Assembly: GCF_002902365.1 (NCBI RefSeq)
Contig: NZ_PPQC01000004.1
Span: 43,944 to 107,943 of the forward strand
Length of the DNA stretch: 64,000 nucleotides
Source: Staphylococcus cohnii subsp. cohnii
GTDB taxonomy: Bacteria > Bacillota > Bacilli > Staphylococcales > Staphylococcaceae
Direction: 5' to 3'
Every line of letters starts with the position of its first letter. Position 1 is the first letter of the stretch. The translations under genes and the position numbers were made by a program. Positions 49,230 to 60,420 of this stretch are shown piece by piece. Below the pieces are notes generated by a model, which worked only from the letters and a program-made list of their open reading frames with translations, searched no databases and was not told where the DNA came from.

Positions 49230-49393
49230 TTATAAGCCGCCTCCTAATAATGTAATGCTTATTTACATTATTCTATATAGTATGACTATATATTAAAATA
49301 TATACCCCATTTTTAATATTTAAACATTTGAGCTTGCTTAAATTTATAAAATCAATCCTTTATATTTTTCTGAAAATCATAGTAGTAAATTTC

Positions 49394-49447
49394 AAAAAAA
49401 GAAGTAGGAACATAAATCAAATCACTGCTTGATTTAAAATCCCTACT
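49394..49447 (-). terminator. Terminator after tsaD
   Basis: AGTAGG...CCTACT with an inner ATCAA/TTGAT stem, followed on the minus strand by TTCTTTTTTT. The interval 49230-49393 holds nothing else I can support. Confidence 0.75.
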
Positions 49448-49546
49448 CCAATATTTCCAGTATTAATAATTAATATACTTTGTGCACATTTAATAAGTAC
49501 ATTATGATACTAAGTTAAAACTACACTAAGATATGTTATTACGCAT

Positions 49547-50575
49547 TTAAGTATTTAATGAAAATTGTTCAATATCCATATCATTAAATCCATTTAATGA
49601 CATATCTCCAACTAACCCTGCTTGATATAAATAGTGTGCTGCAGCACCAATCATTGCAGCATTATCTGTACAAAGGTTTGGGCTTGGTATACGCAAATTG
49701 ATATCATTATCCTTACATGCATTATTAAGCGCTGCTCTTAAACCTTTATTACTTGCGACACCACCAGCTACAATTAAATGTTTCACATCATAAGCCTCAC
49801 AAGCTGACACTGCTTTTCCAACTAATACTTCTACAACACTATTTTGAAAACTCGTTGCAACATCTTCAGGCTTTATTTCAGACCCTTTTTGTCGTAAATT
49901 ATGCAATTTATTTATCACTGCACTTTTCAACCCGCTAAAACTAAAATCGTAACTATTTGCCTCTAACCAAACTCTTGGGAAGTTATAACAATCTTGACCA
50001 TTTGCTGCTAATTGATCAACTTGTGGCCCACCTGGATAACCTAAGCCAATCGTTCTTGCGACTTTATCATAAGCTTCACCAACAGCATCATCTCTTGTTT
50101 CACCTATAACTTCAAAATTCAAATGATCTTTCATGTATACAAGTTCTGTATGCCCTCCTGAAACGATTAAAGCTATTAAAGGAAATTGTAATGGTTGCTC
50201 TAAATGATTCGCATAAATATGCCCTGCAATATGGTGTACAGGTATCAGTGGTTTATCATAAGCAAAAGCTAACGCTTTAGCTGCATTGATTCCTACTAGT
50301 AATGCACCTATGAGCCCAGGTCCCTGTGTTACCGCAACTGCATCTATATCTTCCATTGTTACTTTTGCTTCATTTAATGCCTGGTCAATTGTCGTTGTAA
50401 TGCCTTCCACGTGGTGCCTGCTAGCGACCTCAGGTACCACACCACCAAAGCGTTTATGACTTTCAATCTGACTTAATACAATATTACTTAAAACCTCTGT
50501 GCCCTGTTTAATAATACTAACACTCGTTTCATCACAACTTGATTCAACTGCTAAAATCAACGTTTGATCACTCAT
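49547..50575 (-). CDS. tsaD: tRNA N6-adenosine threonylcarbamoyltransferase TsaD
   Basis: 342-residue Kae1/Gcp metalloprotein that attaches threonylcarbamoyl to A37 of ANN-decoding tRNAs. Metal histidines in [12 protein letters not shown] near residue 112; ASKH70-superfamily blocks [13 protein letters not shown] at the N-terminus, [15 protein letters not shown] near 85, [10 protein letters not shown] near 213, and [16 protein letters not shown] near 290. Overlaps rimI by 8 bases. Essential in most bacteria. Confidence 0.97.
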   Translation of the reverse strand: MSDQTLILAVESSCDETSVSIIKQGTEVLSNIVLSQIESHKRFGGVVPEVASRHHVEGITTTIDQALNEAKVTMEDIDAVAVTQGPGLIGALLVGINAAKALAFAYDKPLIPVHHIAGHIYANHLEQPLQFPLIALIVSGGHTELVYMKDHLNFEVIGETRDDAVGEAYDKVARTIGLGYPGGPQVDQLAANGQDCYNFPRVWLEANSYDFSFSGLKSAVINKLHNLRQKGSEIKPEDVATSFQNSVVEVLVGKAVSACEAYDVKHLIVAGGVASNKGLRAALNNACKDNDINLRIPSPNLCTDNAAMIGAAAHYLYQAGLVGDMSLNGFNDMDIEQFSLNT

Positions 50576-51032
50576 TTAAATTCACCCACATCACTATCGC
50601 ATCCTCACCTTCACCATAATAATTTTTGCGTTTACCACCAAATTGAAAGCCTAAATTTGTATACACATGTTGTGCAACCTCATTGTCTACACGAACTTCT
50701 AAGCTCATTATTTCACATTTGGTTTGTACATAATTCATCGCATATTTTAATAATAATTGTCCTAATCCATAACCTCTATATGTTTCATCTATGGCAACTG
50801 TTGTAACCTGAGCTTGATCTATCACTATCCAAATACCAATATACCCAATAATCATATGATTATATTCAATAATAAAATAATGTGCAAACTCATTTTGTTC
50901 TATTTCATGATAAAAAGTATCAATTGTCCAACTACTGTCGTTAAAACTATTTCTTTCAATATCAAATACTTGAGGCACATCGCTCAAAGTCATCAAACGT
51001 ATATTTAACTCTTTTTCTGTTGGTTTAACCAA
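50568..51032 (-). CDS. rimI: Ribosomal-protein S18-alanine N-acetyltransferase-like (RimI)
   Basis: 154-residue GNAT acetyltransferase. Acetyl-CoA motif A is visible in [23 protein letters not shown] near residue 75; [23 protein letters not shown] near 106 closes the fold. In the tsaD-rimI-tsaB-tsaE operon, order as in Bacillus. Overlaps both neighbours. Confidence 0.9.
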   Translation of the reverse strand: MVKPTEKELNIRLMTLSDVPQVFDIERNSFNDSSWTIDTFYHEIEQNEFAHYFIIEYNHMIIGYIGIWIVIDQAQVTTVAIDETYRGYGLGQLLLKYAMNYVQTKCEIMSLEVRVDNEVAQHVYTNLGFQFGGKRKNYYGEGEDAIVMWVNLNE

Positions 51033-51667
51033 TTTCTTTCAGCCTCTGATAATTTAATATAGTTTGGTTTAAATTGATGGATATCTTCAGTAGTTTCAAT
51101 TAAATGTTTCATATACTTTGCTTTTGGTAAGTTGGGTATGCAATCACTATCTAATAAATCTTTTATTTTTTCAGTATCTATGCCCACAAATACATAGGGT
51201 TTCCCCAATCTATGTAATAAGTTGAGAAGTTCTTGTATTGGTAAATATTGATCTGCTTCTATTTGGACCAATTGATCTCCATTAAACTGATAAATGCCAG
51301 TGTAAACCGCTTCTCTACGTGCATCAAATATTGGAACCAATAGGCGTTCGTCATCTTGAACAGTGGCAGCAAGTGCTTTTAGTGAAGAAACACCGTATAG
51401 TTCAGCATTCAATGCATAAGCTAAAGTTTTAGCAACGGTTACACCAATTCTAAGTCCAGTATATGAACCAGGTCCTTGTGCAACAATAATTGCATTTATT
51501 TCTTCTTTTGCTATTTCACTCTCATTTATCAACTGTTGAATGGCTGGCATTAACTGAGTAGAATGATTTTGCTTCACGTTAGTATTGATTTCACTTAATA
51601 CTACATTATTTTGCATTACTGCAACAGACAATGGTTGATTCGATGTATCAATCAACAGATATATCAT
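51005..51667 (-). CDS. tsaB: tRNA threonylcarbamoyl adenosine modification protein TsaB
   Basis: 220-residue partner of TsaD, ASKH-fold but without catalytic metal site. Hallmark VAQGPGSYTGLRIGVTVAKTLAY near residue 65. Starts at ATG 51667 (MIYLLIDTSNQ), with AGGAGG about nine bases upstream. Overlaps tsaE and rimI. Confidence 0.94.
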   Translation of the reverse strand: MIYLLIDTSNQPLSVAVMQNNVVLSEINTNVKQNHSTQLMPAIQQLINESEIAKEEINAIIVAQGPGSYTGLRIGVTVAKTLAYALNAELYGVSSLKALAATVQDDERLLVPIFDARREAVYTGIYQFNGDQLVQIEADQYLPIQELLNLLHRLGKPYVFVGIDTEKIKDLLDSDCIPNLPKAKYMKHLIETTEDIHQFKPNYIKLSEAERNWLNQQKKS

Positions 51668-52109
51668 ATTCAACAACCTCCTTTAACTTTTGATAATGTT
51701 CACCGACTGCTTTTATCTCTAAATGTCTTTTCGTCTCATTTATAGTTTTAATATTTATAGTTAGGTGATCATCTGGTAAAAATGATTCGATAAATACACT
51801 CCACTCAATCAATGTGACAGCTTCATCTTCAAAATATTCATCAAATCCCAAATCTTCTTCACTATCTTCTAATCTATAGCAATCCATATGATGTAATTTA
51901 AATGCACTACCTTGATAAGATTTAATGATATTAAACGTCGGAGAATTTATATTTCGTTTTACACCTATGGCTTTACCAATAAATTGTGTTAATGTAGTTT
52001 TACCAGCGCCTAAATCACCATTTAATAAAATAATGTCCCCTGCAGATAAATGTTTCGCTAACACTTCTGCAAAATGTGCCAAACTTTCTAAATCATTTAT
52101 TTTAATCAT
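51648..52109 (-). CDS. tsaE: tRNA threonylcarbamoyl adenosine biosynthesis ATPase TsaE
   Basis: 153-residue P-loop ATPase that recycles TsaD/TsaB. Walker A in LNGDLGAGKTTLTQFIG near residue 34, then the conserved NSPTFNIIKSY and HMDCYRLED, LIEWSVFIE blocks. Start ATG 52109 with AGGAGAGG; an upstream frame start has no site. First gene of the t6A unit. Confidence 0.94.
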   Translation of the reverse strand: MIKINDLESLAHFAEVLAKHLSAGDIILLNGDLGAGKTTLTQFIGKAIGVKRNINSPTFNIIKSYQGSAFKLHHMDCYRLEDSEEDLGFDEYFEDEAVTLIEWSVFIESFLPDDHLTINIKTINETKRHLEIKAVGEHYQKLKEVVEYDISVD

Positions 52110-52150
52110 ATGCCTCTCCTTTTTTAGCAACAGCTCTAAATTAATTTAGT

Positions 52151-52188
52151 TAGGGTCGCTTATGCTTGAACTTCGCTCAAGTATTTCT
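52151..52188. repeat. Dispersed intergenic repeat, copy 2
   Basis: TCGCTTATGCTTGAAC...GCTCAAGTATTTCT, similar to copies at 39151 and 63735, with a TTGA/TCAA stem. Confidence 0.6.
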
Positions 52189-52397
52189 ATTTACTTCCAA
52201 AATATTGTTGATGGATAAAAATGACTAATATATTTAGTAATTACATCAGCGCTTAATGATTATCTACTTCATTAAAAACTTTATTATCATTAAATTAACT
52301 ATTATAGTTTAACAAATTTTTTCTTATTTTACTTCAAACTAAAACAAGTTCCAACATTTTGAAATTATTTGAATTGATAGAAAATTTAAAAAAATCA

Positions 52398-52451
52398 TTG
52401 ACAGTAGAAGTTCAGTATAGTAAATTTAATTTATCGAATTTTTAGACAATT
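52398..52451 (+). promoter_or_regulatory. ilv-leu promoter and CodY-like box
   Basis: TTGACA (52398-52403) and, after 17 bases, a weak TAAATT (52421-52426). AATTTTTAGACAATT (52437-52451) differs from the CodY consensus AATTTTCWGAAAATT at two positions and lies just after the expected start of transcription, so CodY, which senses branched-chain amino acids and GTP, could repress it. CodY control of this operon is known in S. aureus. Confidence 0.7.
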
Positions 52452-52503
52452 CAATTAAACACATTAAAAGATAAACCATTCTAATGGAAAGGAGCATAAT
52501 GAG

Positions 52504-52572
52504 ATGACCAAATATACAATGCAATACCAACCAACAACTTCAAATATTTTAGTCATTTTATTATGCTATTAG
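52504..52572 (+). CDS. ilv-leu leader peptide
   Basis: 22-residue leader MTKYTMQYQPTTSNILVILLCY; the stretch ILVILL is a run of branched-chain codons (Ile, Leu, Val, Ile, Leu, Leu). AAGGAG lies nine bases before ATG 52504. Stalling at these codons when charged tRNA is scarce would favour the antiterminator and allow ilvD expression. Confidence 0.88.
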   Translation: MTKYTMQYQPTTSNILVILLCY

Positions 52573-52670
52573 GACTGGAACTTTAGTAAAGAATCTACTA
52601 AATGTTTAAGTCCTATTTCTAGTTGAATGGGACTTGAAAGCGTCCCAATTATTTATTGGGACGCTTTTTT
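52570..52670 (+). promoter_or_regulatory. ilv-leu transcription attenuator
   Basis: Alternative stems: TAGGACT (52570-52576) with AGTCCTA (52609-52615); AAGTCC (52608-52613) with GGGACTT (52629-52635) as antiterminator; and AAAGCGTCCCAAT (52637-52649) with ATTGGGACGCTTT (52655-52667) plus T-run as terminator. The second and third are mutually limiting. Confidence 0.88.
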
Positions 52671-52696
52671 ATTTTCAAATTTATGGGGGAATTAAT

Positions 52697-54385
52697 ATGA
52701 GAAGCGATATGATCAAAAAAGGAGATCATCAAGCTCCAGCAAGAAGCCTTTTGCATGCAACAGGTGCTTTAGAAAAACCAACAGATATGAACAAACCTTT
52801 CGTAGCTATATGTAATTCATATATCGACATTGTTCCAGGGCACGTTCACCTAAGAGAATTAGCTGATATTGCTAAAGAAGCAATTCGCGAAGCAGGTGCC
52901 ATCCCCTTTGAATTTGACACAATCGGTGTAGATGATGGTATTGCAATGGGACATATTGGAATGAGATATTCACTGCCATCTAGAGAAGTTATCGCTGATG
53001 CTGCAGAAACAGTTATCAATGCACACTGGTTTGATGGCGTGTTTTACATACCAAACTGTGACAAGATTACACCTGGCATGTTATTAGCTGCTGTAAGAAC
53101 CAATGTTCCTGCTTTTTTCTGTTCAGGTGGCCCTATGAAAGCAGGTTTATCATCACAAGGCAAAGCTTTAACACTTTCTTCAATGTTTGAAGCTGTCGGA
53201 GCATTTAAAGATGGTTCAATTTCAAAAGATGAATTTTTGGATATGGAACAAAATGCTTGCCCTACTTGTGGCTCATGTTCTGGTATGTTTACAGCAAATT
53301 CAATGAATTGTTTGATGGAGGTTTTAGGCTTAGCGCTCCCATATAATGGTACAGCTCTTGCAGTAAGTGAACAACGTAGAGAAATGATTAGAGAAGCAGC
53401 ATTTAAACTAGTCGATAATATCAAAAATGACATTAAACCTAGAGACATTGTAACTAAAGAAGCAATTGATGACGCATTTGCTTTAGATATGGCTATGGGG
53501 GGTTCTACCAATACAGTATTACACACATTAGCAATTGCAAATGAAGCAGGTATTGATTATGATTTATCAAGAATTAACGAAATTGCGAAGAAAACGCCCT
53601 ATTTGTCAAAAATAGCACCAAGTTCTTCCTATTCTATGCATGATGTGCATGAAGCTGGTGGCGTTCCAGCTATCATTAATGAATTATTTAAAAAAGAAGG
53701 TACACTCCATCCAGACAGAATCACAGCTACAGGTAAAACACTTCGTGAAAATAACGAACAAAAAGAGATATTAAATAGCGATGTAATCAGACACCTTGAT
53801 AATCCTTACGATAAACAAGGTGGCCTTTCAATCCTATATGGTAACTTAGCTCCTAAAGGTGCAGTCATAAAAGTCGGTGGTGTAGATCCTTCAATTAAAG
53901 TCTTTAAAGGAAAAGCAATTTGTTTTGACTCACATGATGAAGCCGTTGAAGCGATTGATAATCACGTCGTACGTGAAGGTCATGTAGTTGTGATTAGGTA
54001 TGAAGGCCCTAAAGGTGGCCCTGGAATGCCAGAAATGTTGGCCCCTACATCATCTATTGTAGGAAGAGGATTAGGTAAAGATGTTGCATTAATCACTGAT
54101 GGTAGATTTTCAGGGGCAACACGAGGTATTGCGGTTGGACATATTTCACCAGAAGCTGCAGCGGGTGGCCCGATCGCTTTAATTGAAAACAACGACGATA
54201 TCACAATTGATTTAACAAACAGAACATTAAATGTAGAAGTTACAGAAGAAGTATTAGAATCTAGAAAGCAAAACTTGAAACCATTTAAAGCAAAAGTGAA
54301 AACAGGTTATCTTGCACGCTATACAGCGTTAGTAACGAGTGCTAACACTGGTGGTATTATGCAGGTACCTGAAGATCTCATTTAA
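52697..54385 (+). CDS. ilvD: Dihydroxy-acid dehydratase
   Basis: 562-residue Fe-S dehydratase acting third in Ile and Val synthesis. Cluster ligands and signatures: [10 protein letters not shown] near residue 118 and [18 protein letters not shown] near 192; GGPGMPEML near 440, GRFSGATRG near 469. ATG 52697 has GGGGGA upstream; an earlier in-frame start at 52634 falls inside the attenuator terminator and is rejected. First gene of ilvDBNC-leuABCD-ilvA. Confidence 0.97.
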   Translation: MRSDMIKKGDHQAPARSLLHATGALEKPTDMNKPFVAICNSYIDIVPGHVHLRELADIAKEAIREAGAIPFEFDTIGVDDGIAMGHIGMRYSLPSREVIADAAETVINAHWFDGVFYIPNCDKITPGMLLAAVRTNVPAFFCSGGPMKAGLSSQGKALTLSSMFEAVGAFKDGSISKDEFLDMEQNACPTCGSCSGMFTANSMNCLMEVLGLALPYNGTALAVSEQRREMIREAAFKLVDNIKNDIKPRDIVTKEAIDDAFALDMAMGGSTNTVLHTLAIANEAGIDYDLSRINEIAKKTPYLSKIAPSSSYSMHDVHEAGGVPAIINELFKKEGTLHPDRITATGKTLRENNEQKEILNSDVIRHLDNPYDKQGGLSILYGNLAPKGAVIKVGGVDPSIKVFKGKAICFDSHDEAVEAIDNHVVREGHVVVIRYEGPKGGPGMPEMLAPTSSIVGRGLGKDVALITDGRFSGATRGIAVGHISPEAAAGGPIALIENNDDITIDLTNRTLNVEVTEEVLESRKQNLKPFKAKVKTGYLARYTALVTSANTGGIMQVPEDLI

Positions 54386-54394
54386 GGAGTGAGT

Positions 54395-56188
54395 ATGATG
54401 TCTAAACAAACTGAAATACTTGAATATGAAAAATCAGAAAATTTAGATTATTTCGAAACAGCAGAAGCAATTGAACCCGAAGTTGAATTAGAAAAAGAAA
54501 CAATTGATGAAATGAAATCTGGTTCAGAATTATTAGTAGATTCACTTGTAAATGAGGATGTAGATTTTATATTTGGTTACCCGGGTGGTGCTGTACTTCC
54601 ACTATATGACACATTTTATGACGGGAAAATAAAACATATTCTAGCAAGACATGAACAAGGCGCTTCACATGCTGCTGAAGGTTATGCCCGTGTTTCTGGA
54701 AAAACTGGTGTTGTTGTTGTTACAAGTGGACCAGGAGCAACTAATGCAATCACTGGTATTGCAGATGCCTATAGTGATTCATTGCCGCTTGTCGTTATCA
54801 CAGGTCAAGTTGCAACAGCTGGTATAGGTAAAGATGCTTTCCAAGAAGCAGACTTGCTTTCAATGACCACGCCGATAACGAAACATAACTATCAGATTAA
54901 AAATGTAAATGAAATTCCAAAAATAATCCACGAGGCATTTCACGTGGCCAACACAGGAAGAAAAGGACCAGTAGTTATTGATTTCCCAAAAGATATGGGA
55001 ATCTTATCTACTAACGCAGAAATTTCAAACGAATTGAATCTACCTGGCTATTCAGTGCCTAATCAACCAGACAAAACAGAAATCCAAAAATTACGTGATT
55101 ATTTAAAAACTTCTAAAAAACCTGTCGTTTTATCAGGAGCTGGTATAAATCACGCTAAAGCAAATGAAGTTTTCACTGAATTTGTTACACGACATCAATT
55201 GCCTGTAGTTAGCACTTTATTAGGTTTAGGTGCCATACCATATGAAAACCCCCTATTTTTAGGTATGGGAGGTATGCACGGATCATATGCAAGCAATATG
55301 GCATTAACAGAGTGTGATTTACTCATAAACTTTGGTAGTCGTTTTGATGACAGACTTGCTAGTAAGCCAGATGAATTTGCACCTAATGCAAAAATTGTTC
55401 ATATCGACATTGATCCATCAGAAATTAATAAAATAATCAAGGTTGATTTAGGCATCATTGCAGATTGTAAAGCAACATTAGAAGCTTTACTTGAATTCGA
55501 TAGCTATTCAATCAACCATGATGACTGGTTAGAAAATTGCTTTAACAATAAAGCAGAACAACCTTTTGCATACAGTGAAGACCCTGATGATACGTTTTCA
55601 AAACCACAACGCACAATTGAGTATATAGGAGAAATTACACAAGGTGATGCAATAGTTACCACTGATGTCGGCCAACATCAAATGTGGGTGGCCCAATACT
55701 ATCCATTTAAAAATCATGGCCAATTAGTTACGAGTGGCGGTTTAGGAACAATGGGATTTGGTATACCTGCAGCAATCGGTGCAAAGCTGGCCCAACCTGA
55801 TAAAACAGTTGTCGCTTTTGTCGGCGATGGCGGTTTCCAAATGACCAATCAAGAACTAGCAATACTAGAAGAGTACGGTTTAGATATAAAAGTTGTAATT
55901 ATCAATAATGGTACGTTAGGTATGGTTAAGCAATGGCAAGATAAATTCTTTAACAAACGTTTCTCTCATTCTGTATTTAATGGACAACCCGATTTCTTAA
56001 AATTGGGTGAAGCATACAATGTTAAAGGTTTCCTTATCGATAATCCAACACATTTAGAAGAACAATTAGATGCTGCTTTCAAACATGATGGTCCTGCATT
56101 AATTGATGTTCGTATCTCACCTATCGAACCAGTTAACCCAATGGTTCCTAGTGGTAAAGTGAATTATGAAATGGAGGGATTATTATGA
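54395..56188 (+). CDS. ilvB: Acetolactate synthase large subunit
   Basis: 597-residue ThDP enzyme joining pyruvate with pyruvate or 2-oxobutyrate. Motifs: FGYPGGAVLPLYD with the ThDP glutamate in ILARHEQGASHAAEGYAR near residue 80, and GDGGFQMTNQELAILEE...VVIINN near 478 (metal site). About 50 extra N-terminal acidic residues precede the domain. Start ATG 54395 or the adjacent ATG 54398 share AAGGAG; 11 bp after ilvD. Four-base overlap with ilvN. Confidence 0.95.
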   Translation: MMSKQTEILEYEKSENLDYFETAEAIEPEVELEKETIDEMKSGSELLVDSLVNEDVDFIFGYPGGAVLPLYDTFYDGKIKHILARHEQGASHAAEGYARVSGKTGVVVVTSGPGATNAITGIADAYSDSLPLVVITGQVATAGIGKDAFQEADLLSMTTPITKHNYQIKNVNEIPKIIHEAFHVANTGRKGPVVIDFPKDMGILSTNAEISNELNLPGYSVPNQPDKTEIQKLRDYLKTSKKPVVLSGAGINHAKANEVFTEFVTRHQLPVVSTLLGLGAIPYENPLFLGMGGMHGSYASNMALTECDLLINFGSRFDDRLASKPDEFAPNAKIVHIDIDPSEINKIIKVDLGIIADCKATLEALLEFDSYSINHDDWLENCFNNKAEQPFAYSEDPDDTFSKPQRTIEYIGEITQGDAIVTTDVGQHQMWVAQYYPFKNHGQLVTSGGLGTMGFGIPAAIGAKLAQPDKTVVAFVGDGGFQMTNQELAILEEYGLDIKVVIINNGTLGMVKQWQDKFFNKRFSHSVFNGQPDFLKLGEAYNVKGFLIDNPTHLEEQLDAAFKHDGPALIDVRISPIEPVNPMVPSGKVNYEMEGLL

Positions 56189-56658
56189 GACGCACATTTA
56201 GAACAAAAGTTTTAGATAAAGCTGGTACTTTAAATAGATTAACGAGCATCTTTGTTCGCAGACAATTTAACATTGTCACGTTATCAGTTACACCTACAAG
56301 AGAAGATGGCGTTTCTAACATCACATTCGTAGCAGAAATTCCAGATTCAGATGTTCTAAGAAATCTAATTAGTCAATTGGAAAAACAAATAAATATCATT
56401 GATGTAGAAGATATCACTGATACTAACACTTACAACAGAGAATTGGTGCTTGTGAAATTAGAAACACCAAGCAATCATCAAGACTTGCAAAAAGTAATTA
56501 AACCTTATGATGCGCTAGTCTCTATTTTAAAAAATGAAGATCCTTATACCTATCTTCAAGCATCAGGTCCACAATATACAATGGATAATTTATTAGACGA
56601 TCTATCATCATATAACATTGAACAAGTTTCAAGAACTGGTTCAGCCGGTTTAGTTTAA
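56185..56658 (+). CDS. ilvN: Acetolactate synthase regulatory subunit
   Basis: 157 residues: N-terminal ACT domain (TKVLDKAGTLNRLTSIFVRRQFNIVTLSV) that binds valine and the C-terminal domain (RELVLVKLETP...YNIEQVSRTGSAGLV) of the IlvH/N type. Overlaps ilvB by 4 bases, coupling subunit synthesis. Confers feedback inhibition. Confidence 0.94.
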   Translation: MRRTFRTKVLDKAGTLNRLTSIFVRRQFNIVTLSVTPTREDGVSNITFVAEIPDSDVLRNLISQLEKQINIIDVEDITDTNTYNRELVLVKLETPSNHQDLQKVIKPYDALVSILKNEDPYTYLQASGPQYTMDNLLDDLSSYNIEQVSRTGSAGLV

Positions 56659-56680
56659 AACACAAGTCACCAAACTATAA

Positions 56681-57709
<1,029 letters not shown>

Positions 57710-57725
57710 CTAGTTATATGATGAT

Positions 57726-57784
57726 GGTTGAAGAATCAAGCGAAATCCTCTTTTCTTTTAAAGACAAGTTAAGATTCTTCAGCC
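57726..57784 (+). other. Conserved-looking hairpin between ilvC and leuA
   Basis: GGTTGAAGAATC (57726-57737) pairs with GATTCTTCAGCC (57773-57784), one G-U, over a 35-base loop. Not followed by T, so not a terminator; it may alter mRNA stability or set ilvC/leuA ratios. Confidence 0.55.
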
Positions 57785-57830
57785 GACACATCATATTCAA
57801 CTAAAATCTATTTATTAGGAGATGTTTAAA

Positions 57831-59366
57831 ATGACTAGCCATATTCAAATTTTTGATACAACACTAAGAGACGGAGAACAAACGCCAAGCGTAAACTTTT
57901 CATTCGATGAACGCTTGAAAATTGCGAAGCAACTTGAAAAATGGGGCGTTGATATCATCGAAGCTGGTTTTCCTGCTTCAAGTTCAGGTAGCTTTAAATC
58001 TGTGGAAGCTATTTCTAAAGCATTAACAACCACTGCTGTTTGTGGCTTAGCACGTTGTGTAAAAAAAGACATTGACGCAGTGTACCAATCGACTAAAGAG
58101 GCTGTAAAACCTAGAATACATGTATTTTTAGCAACTAGCCCTATACATCGTGACTCAAAACTCATGATGTCTAAAGAAGAAGTGTTAACATCAATCAAAG
58201 AGCATGTTGCTTATGCTACAGAGTATTTTAACGTAGTTCAATTTTCACCAGAAGATGCTACAAGAACAGAACTGCCCTTCTTAATCGAATGTGTGCAAAC
58301 TGCAGTTGATGCGGGAGCAAGTGTAATCAATATACCTGATACTGTTGGATTTAGCTATCCTACAGAATATGGCAAAATTTTTAAAACTCTCCAAGAAAAC
58401 GTTAAAACAAATCACGAAGTTATTTATAGTGCACACTGTCACGATGACTTAGGCTTGGCAGTTGCAAATAGTATGGCCGCAATTGAAAATGGCGCAAAAC
58501 GCATTGAAGGCACTTTAAATGGTATTGGCGAACGTGCAGGTAACACAGCCCTTGAGGAAGTTGCACTTGGCCTATACGTTCGACAAGATCATTATGGTAA
58601 TCAATCACAAATAAATCTTGAAGAAACTAAAAATACATCTGATTTAATAGCACGATATGCAGGTATTCGAGTCCCAAGAAACAAAGCTATTGTCGGACAA
58701 AATGCTTTTAGTCACGAATCAGGTATTCATCAAGACGGTGTTCTTAAAAACCCCGAAACTTATGAGATTATGACACCACAATTAGTAGGCGTCAAAACTA
58801 CTGAACTACCACTTGGTAAATTATCAGGTAAGCATGCCTTTTCAGAAAAGTTAGTCGCGTTGGGATATGATGTAGATTCTGAAGAACAAAAAGAACTATT
58901 TAAACAATTTAAAGCAATCGCTGATAAGAAAAAAGCAGTTACTGACAGAGATATACATGCGCTCATTCAAGGTACTAAACACGAACAAAATGCCATCTAT
59001 AAAGTAGAGGCATTACAACTACAATTTGTCTCAAATGGACTGCAAAGTGCTGTCGTAGTAATTCAAGATAAAGACGGAAATACGTATCAAGACTCAAGTA
59101 TTGGAACTGGTTCAATTGTTTCTGTATACAATGCAATAGATCGAATTTTCGATCGCAAAACTGAACTTATAGATTATCGCATTGAATCTGTAACTGAAGG
59201 TACTGATGCACAAGCAGAAGTTCACGTGCAAATTAAAATAGGAGATCAAATTGTTACTGGTGTAGGTATTGACCATGACATCTTATTAGCATCATGTAAA
59301 TCTTATGTTGAAGCACATGCTAAATACGTTTCTAATTCAGAAGTGAAAGAAGGTATTCACTCATGA
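57831..59366 (+). CDS. leuA: 2-Isopropylmalate synthase
   Basis: 511 residues. First step of the leucine branch: 2-ketoisovalerate plus acetyl-Co[17 protein letters not shown] near residue 8 (metal Asp); [14 protein letters not shown] near 202 (metal HxH); [13 protein letters not shown] near 232; C-terminal LeuA dimer domain that binds leucine. ATG 57831, with AGGAG upstream. Overlaps leuB by 4 bases. Confidence 0.96.
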   Translation: MTSHIQIFDTTLRDGEQTPSVNFSFDERLKIAKQLEKWGVDIIEAGFPASSSGSFKSVEAISKALTTTAVCGLARCVKKDIDAVYQSTKEAVKPRIHVFLATSPIHRDSKLMMSKEEVLTSIKEHVAYATEYFNVVQFSPEDATRTELPFLIECVQTAVDAGASVINIPDTVGFSYPTEYGKIFKTLQENVKTNHEVIYSAHCHDDLGLAVANSMAAIENGAKRIEGTLNGIGERAGNTALEEVALGLYVRQDHYGNQSQINLEETKNTSDLIARYAGIRVPRNKAIVGQNAFSHESGIHQDGVLKNPETYEIMTPQLVGVKTTELPLGKLSGKHAFSEKLVALGYDVDSEEQKELFKQFKAIADKKKAVTDRDIHALIQGTKHEQNAIYKVEALQLQFVSNGLQSAVVVIQDKDGNTYQDSSIGTGSIVSVYNAIDRIFDRKTELIDYRIESVTEGTDAQAEVHVQIKIGDQIVTGVGIDHDILLASCKSYVEAHAKYVSNSEVKEGIHS

Positions 59367-60403
59367 GTTATAAGATTGTAGCACTTCCCGGGGATGGGAT
59401 TGGACCAGAAATTTTAAATGGTTCACTAGAAATTCTTTCACAACTAAGTGATATCTATAATTTTAACTATGAAATAGAAACACATGATTTTGGCGGTATC
59501 GCTATTGATAATCATGGTACACCACTACCAGATACGACGCTAAACGCTTGTAAACAAGCTGATGCAATTCTATTGGGTGCTGTTGGTGGCCCAAAATGGA
59601 CAGACCCCAATAATAGACCTGAACAAGGTCTATTAGGTATTCGAAAAGCATTAGGTCTATTTGCTAATATTCGCCCCACTATTGTAACAAATGGTACCAG
59701 TCATTTATCACCTATTAAAAAAGAACGTGTAGCTGGTACAGATTTTATTTTAGTGAGAGAGTTAACAGGTGGTATTTACTTTGGCGAACCAAAACATTGG
59801 AATGAAGATCAAGCTTTAGATTCCTTAACTTATACACGCACAGAAATAGAACGAATTGCAAGGGTTGCTTTTGATTTAGCTCAAAATCGTCGCAAAAAAT
59901 TAACTTCAGTAGATAAGGAAAACGTACTAGCTTCCAGTAAATTATGGAGAAAAGTTATAAATGATGTATCTAAAGAATATCCAGAGGTTGAGGTTAATCA
60001 TTTACTTGTAGATGCTTGCGCAATGCACATCATTACAAATCCTTCGCAATTTGACGTCATTGTAACTGAAAATTTATTTGGAGATATTTTAAGTGATGAG
60101 GCATCTGTAATTCCGGGTTCACTCGGTCTTTCGCCATCAGCGAGTTTTAGTGAAAAAGGACCAAGACTCTACGAACCAATTCATGGTTCTGCACCGGATA
60201 TTGCAAATAAAGATATTGCAAATCCATTCGGCATGCTTTTATCAGTGGTTATGTGTTTAAGAGAAAGTCTTGATGCTCCTGAAGCAGCTCAAAAGTTAGA
60301 ATCAGTCATATATCAACTTATCGAAAATGAAAAAACGACTAAAGATCTCAATGGTAATTATAAAACAACAGATATTTTTAAATTCATTAAACAAAATCTT
60401 TAA
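59363..60403 (+). CDS. leuB: 3-Isopropylmalate dehydrogenase
   Basis: 346 residues, NAD-dependent oxidative decarboxylation. GDGIGPEIL near residue 9; FANIRPTIV near 97; [13 protein letters not shown] near 130; [12 protein letters not shown] near 233 (metal Asp), [14 protein letters not shown] near 273. Overlaps leuA; 17 bp before leuC. Confidence 0.96.
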   Translation: MSYKIVALPGDGIGPEILNGSLEILSQLSDIYNFNYEIETHDFGGIAIDNHGTPLPDTTLNACKQADAILLGAVGGPKWTDPNNRPEQGLLGIRKALGLFANIRPTIVTNGTSHLSPIKKERVAGTDFILVRELTGGIYFGEPKHWNEDQALDSLTYTRTEIERIARVAFDLAQNRRKKLTSVDKENVLASSKLWRKVINDVSKEYPEVEVNHLLVDACAMHIITNPSQFDVIVTENLFGDILSDEASVIPGSLGLSPSASFSEKGPRLYEPIHGSAPDIANKDIANPFGMLLSVVMCLRESLDAPEAAQKLESVIYQLIENEKTTKDLNGNYKTTDIFKFIKQNL

Positions 60404-60420
60404 AAAGGAGGAGATGTCAT

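Noticed and set aside
52634..52696. Longer ilvD start at 52634
   Set aside because: It lies inside the attenuator terminator and lacks a ribosome site; ATG 52697 follows GGGGGA and begins the conserved N-terminus.
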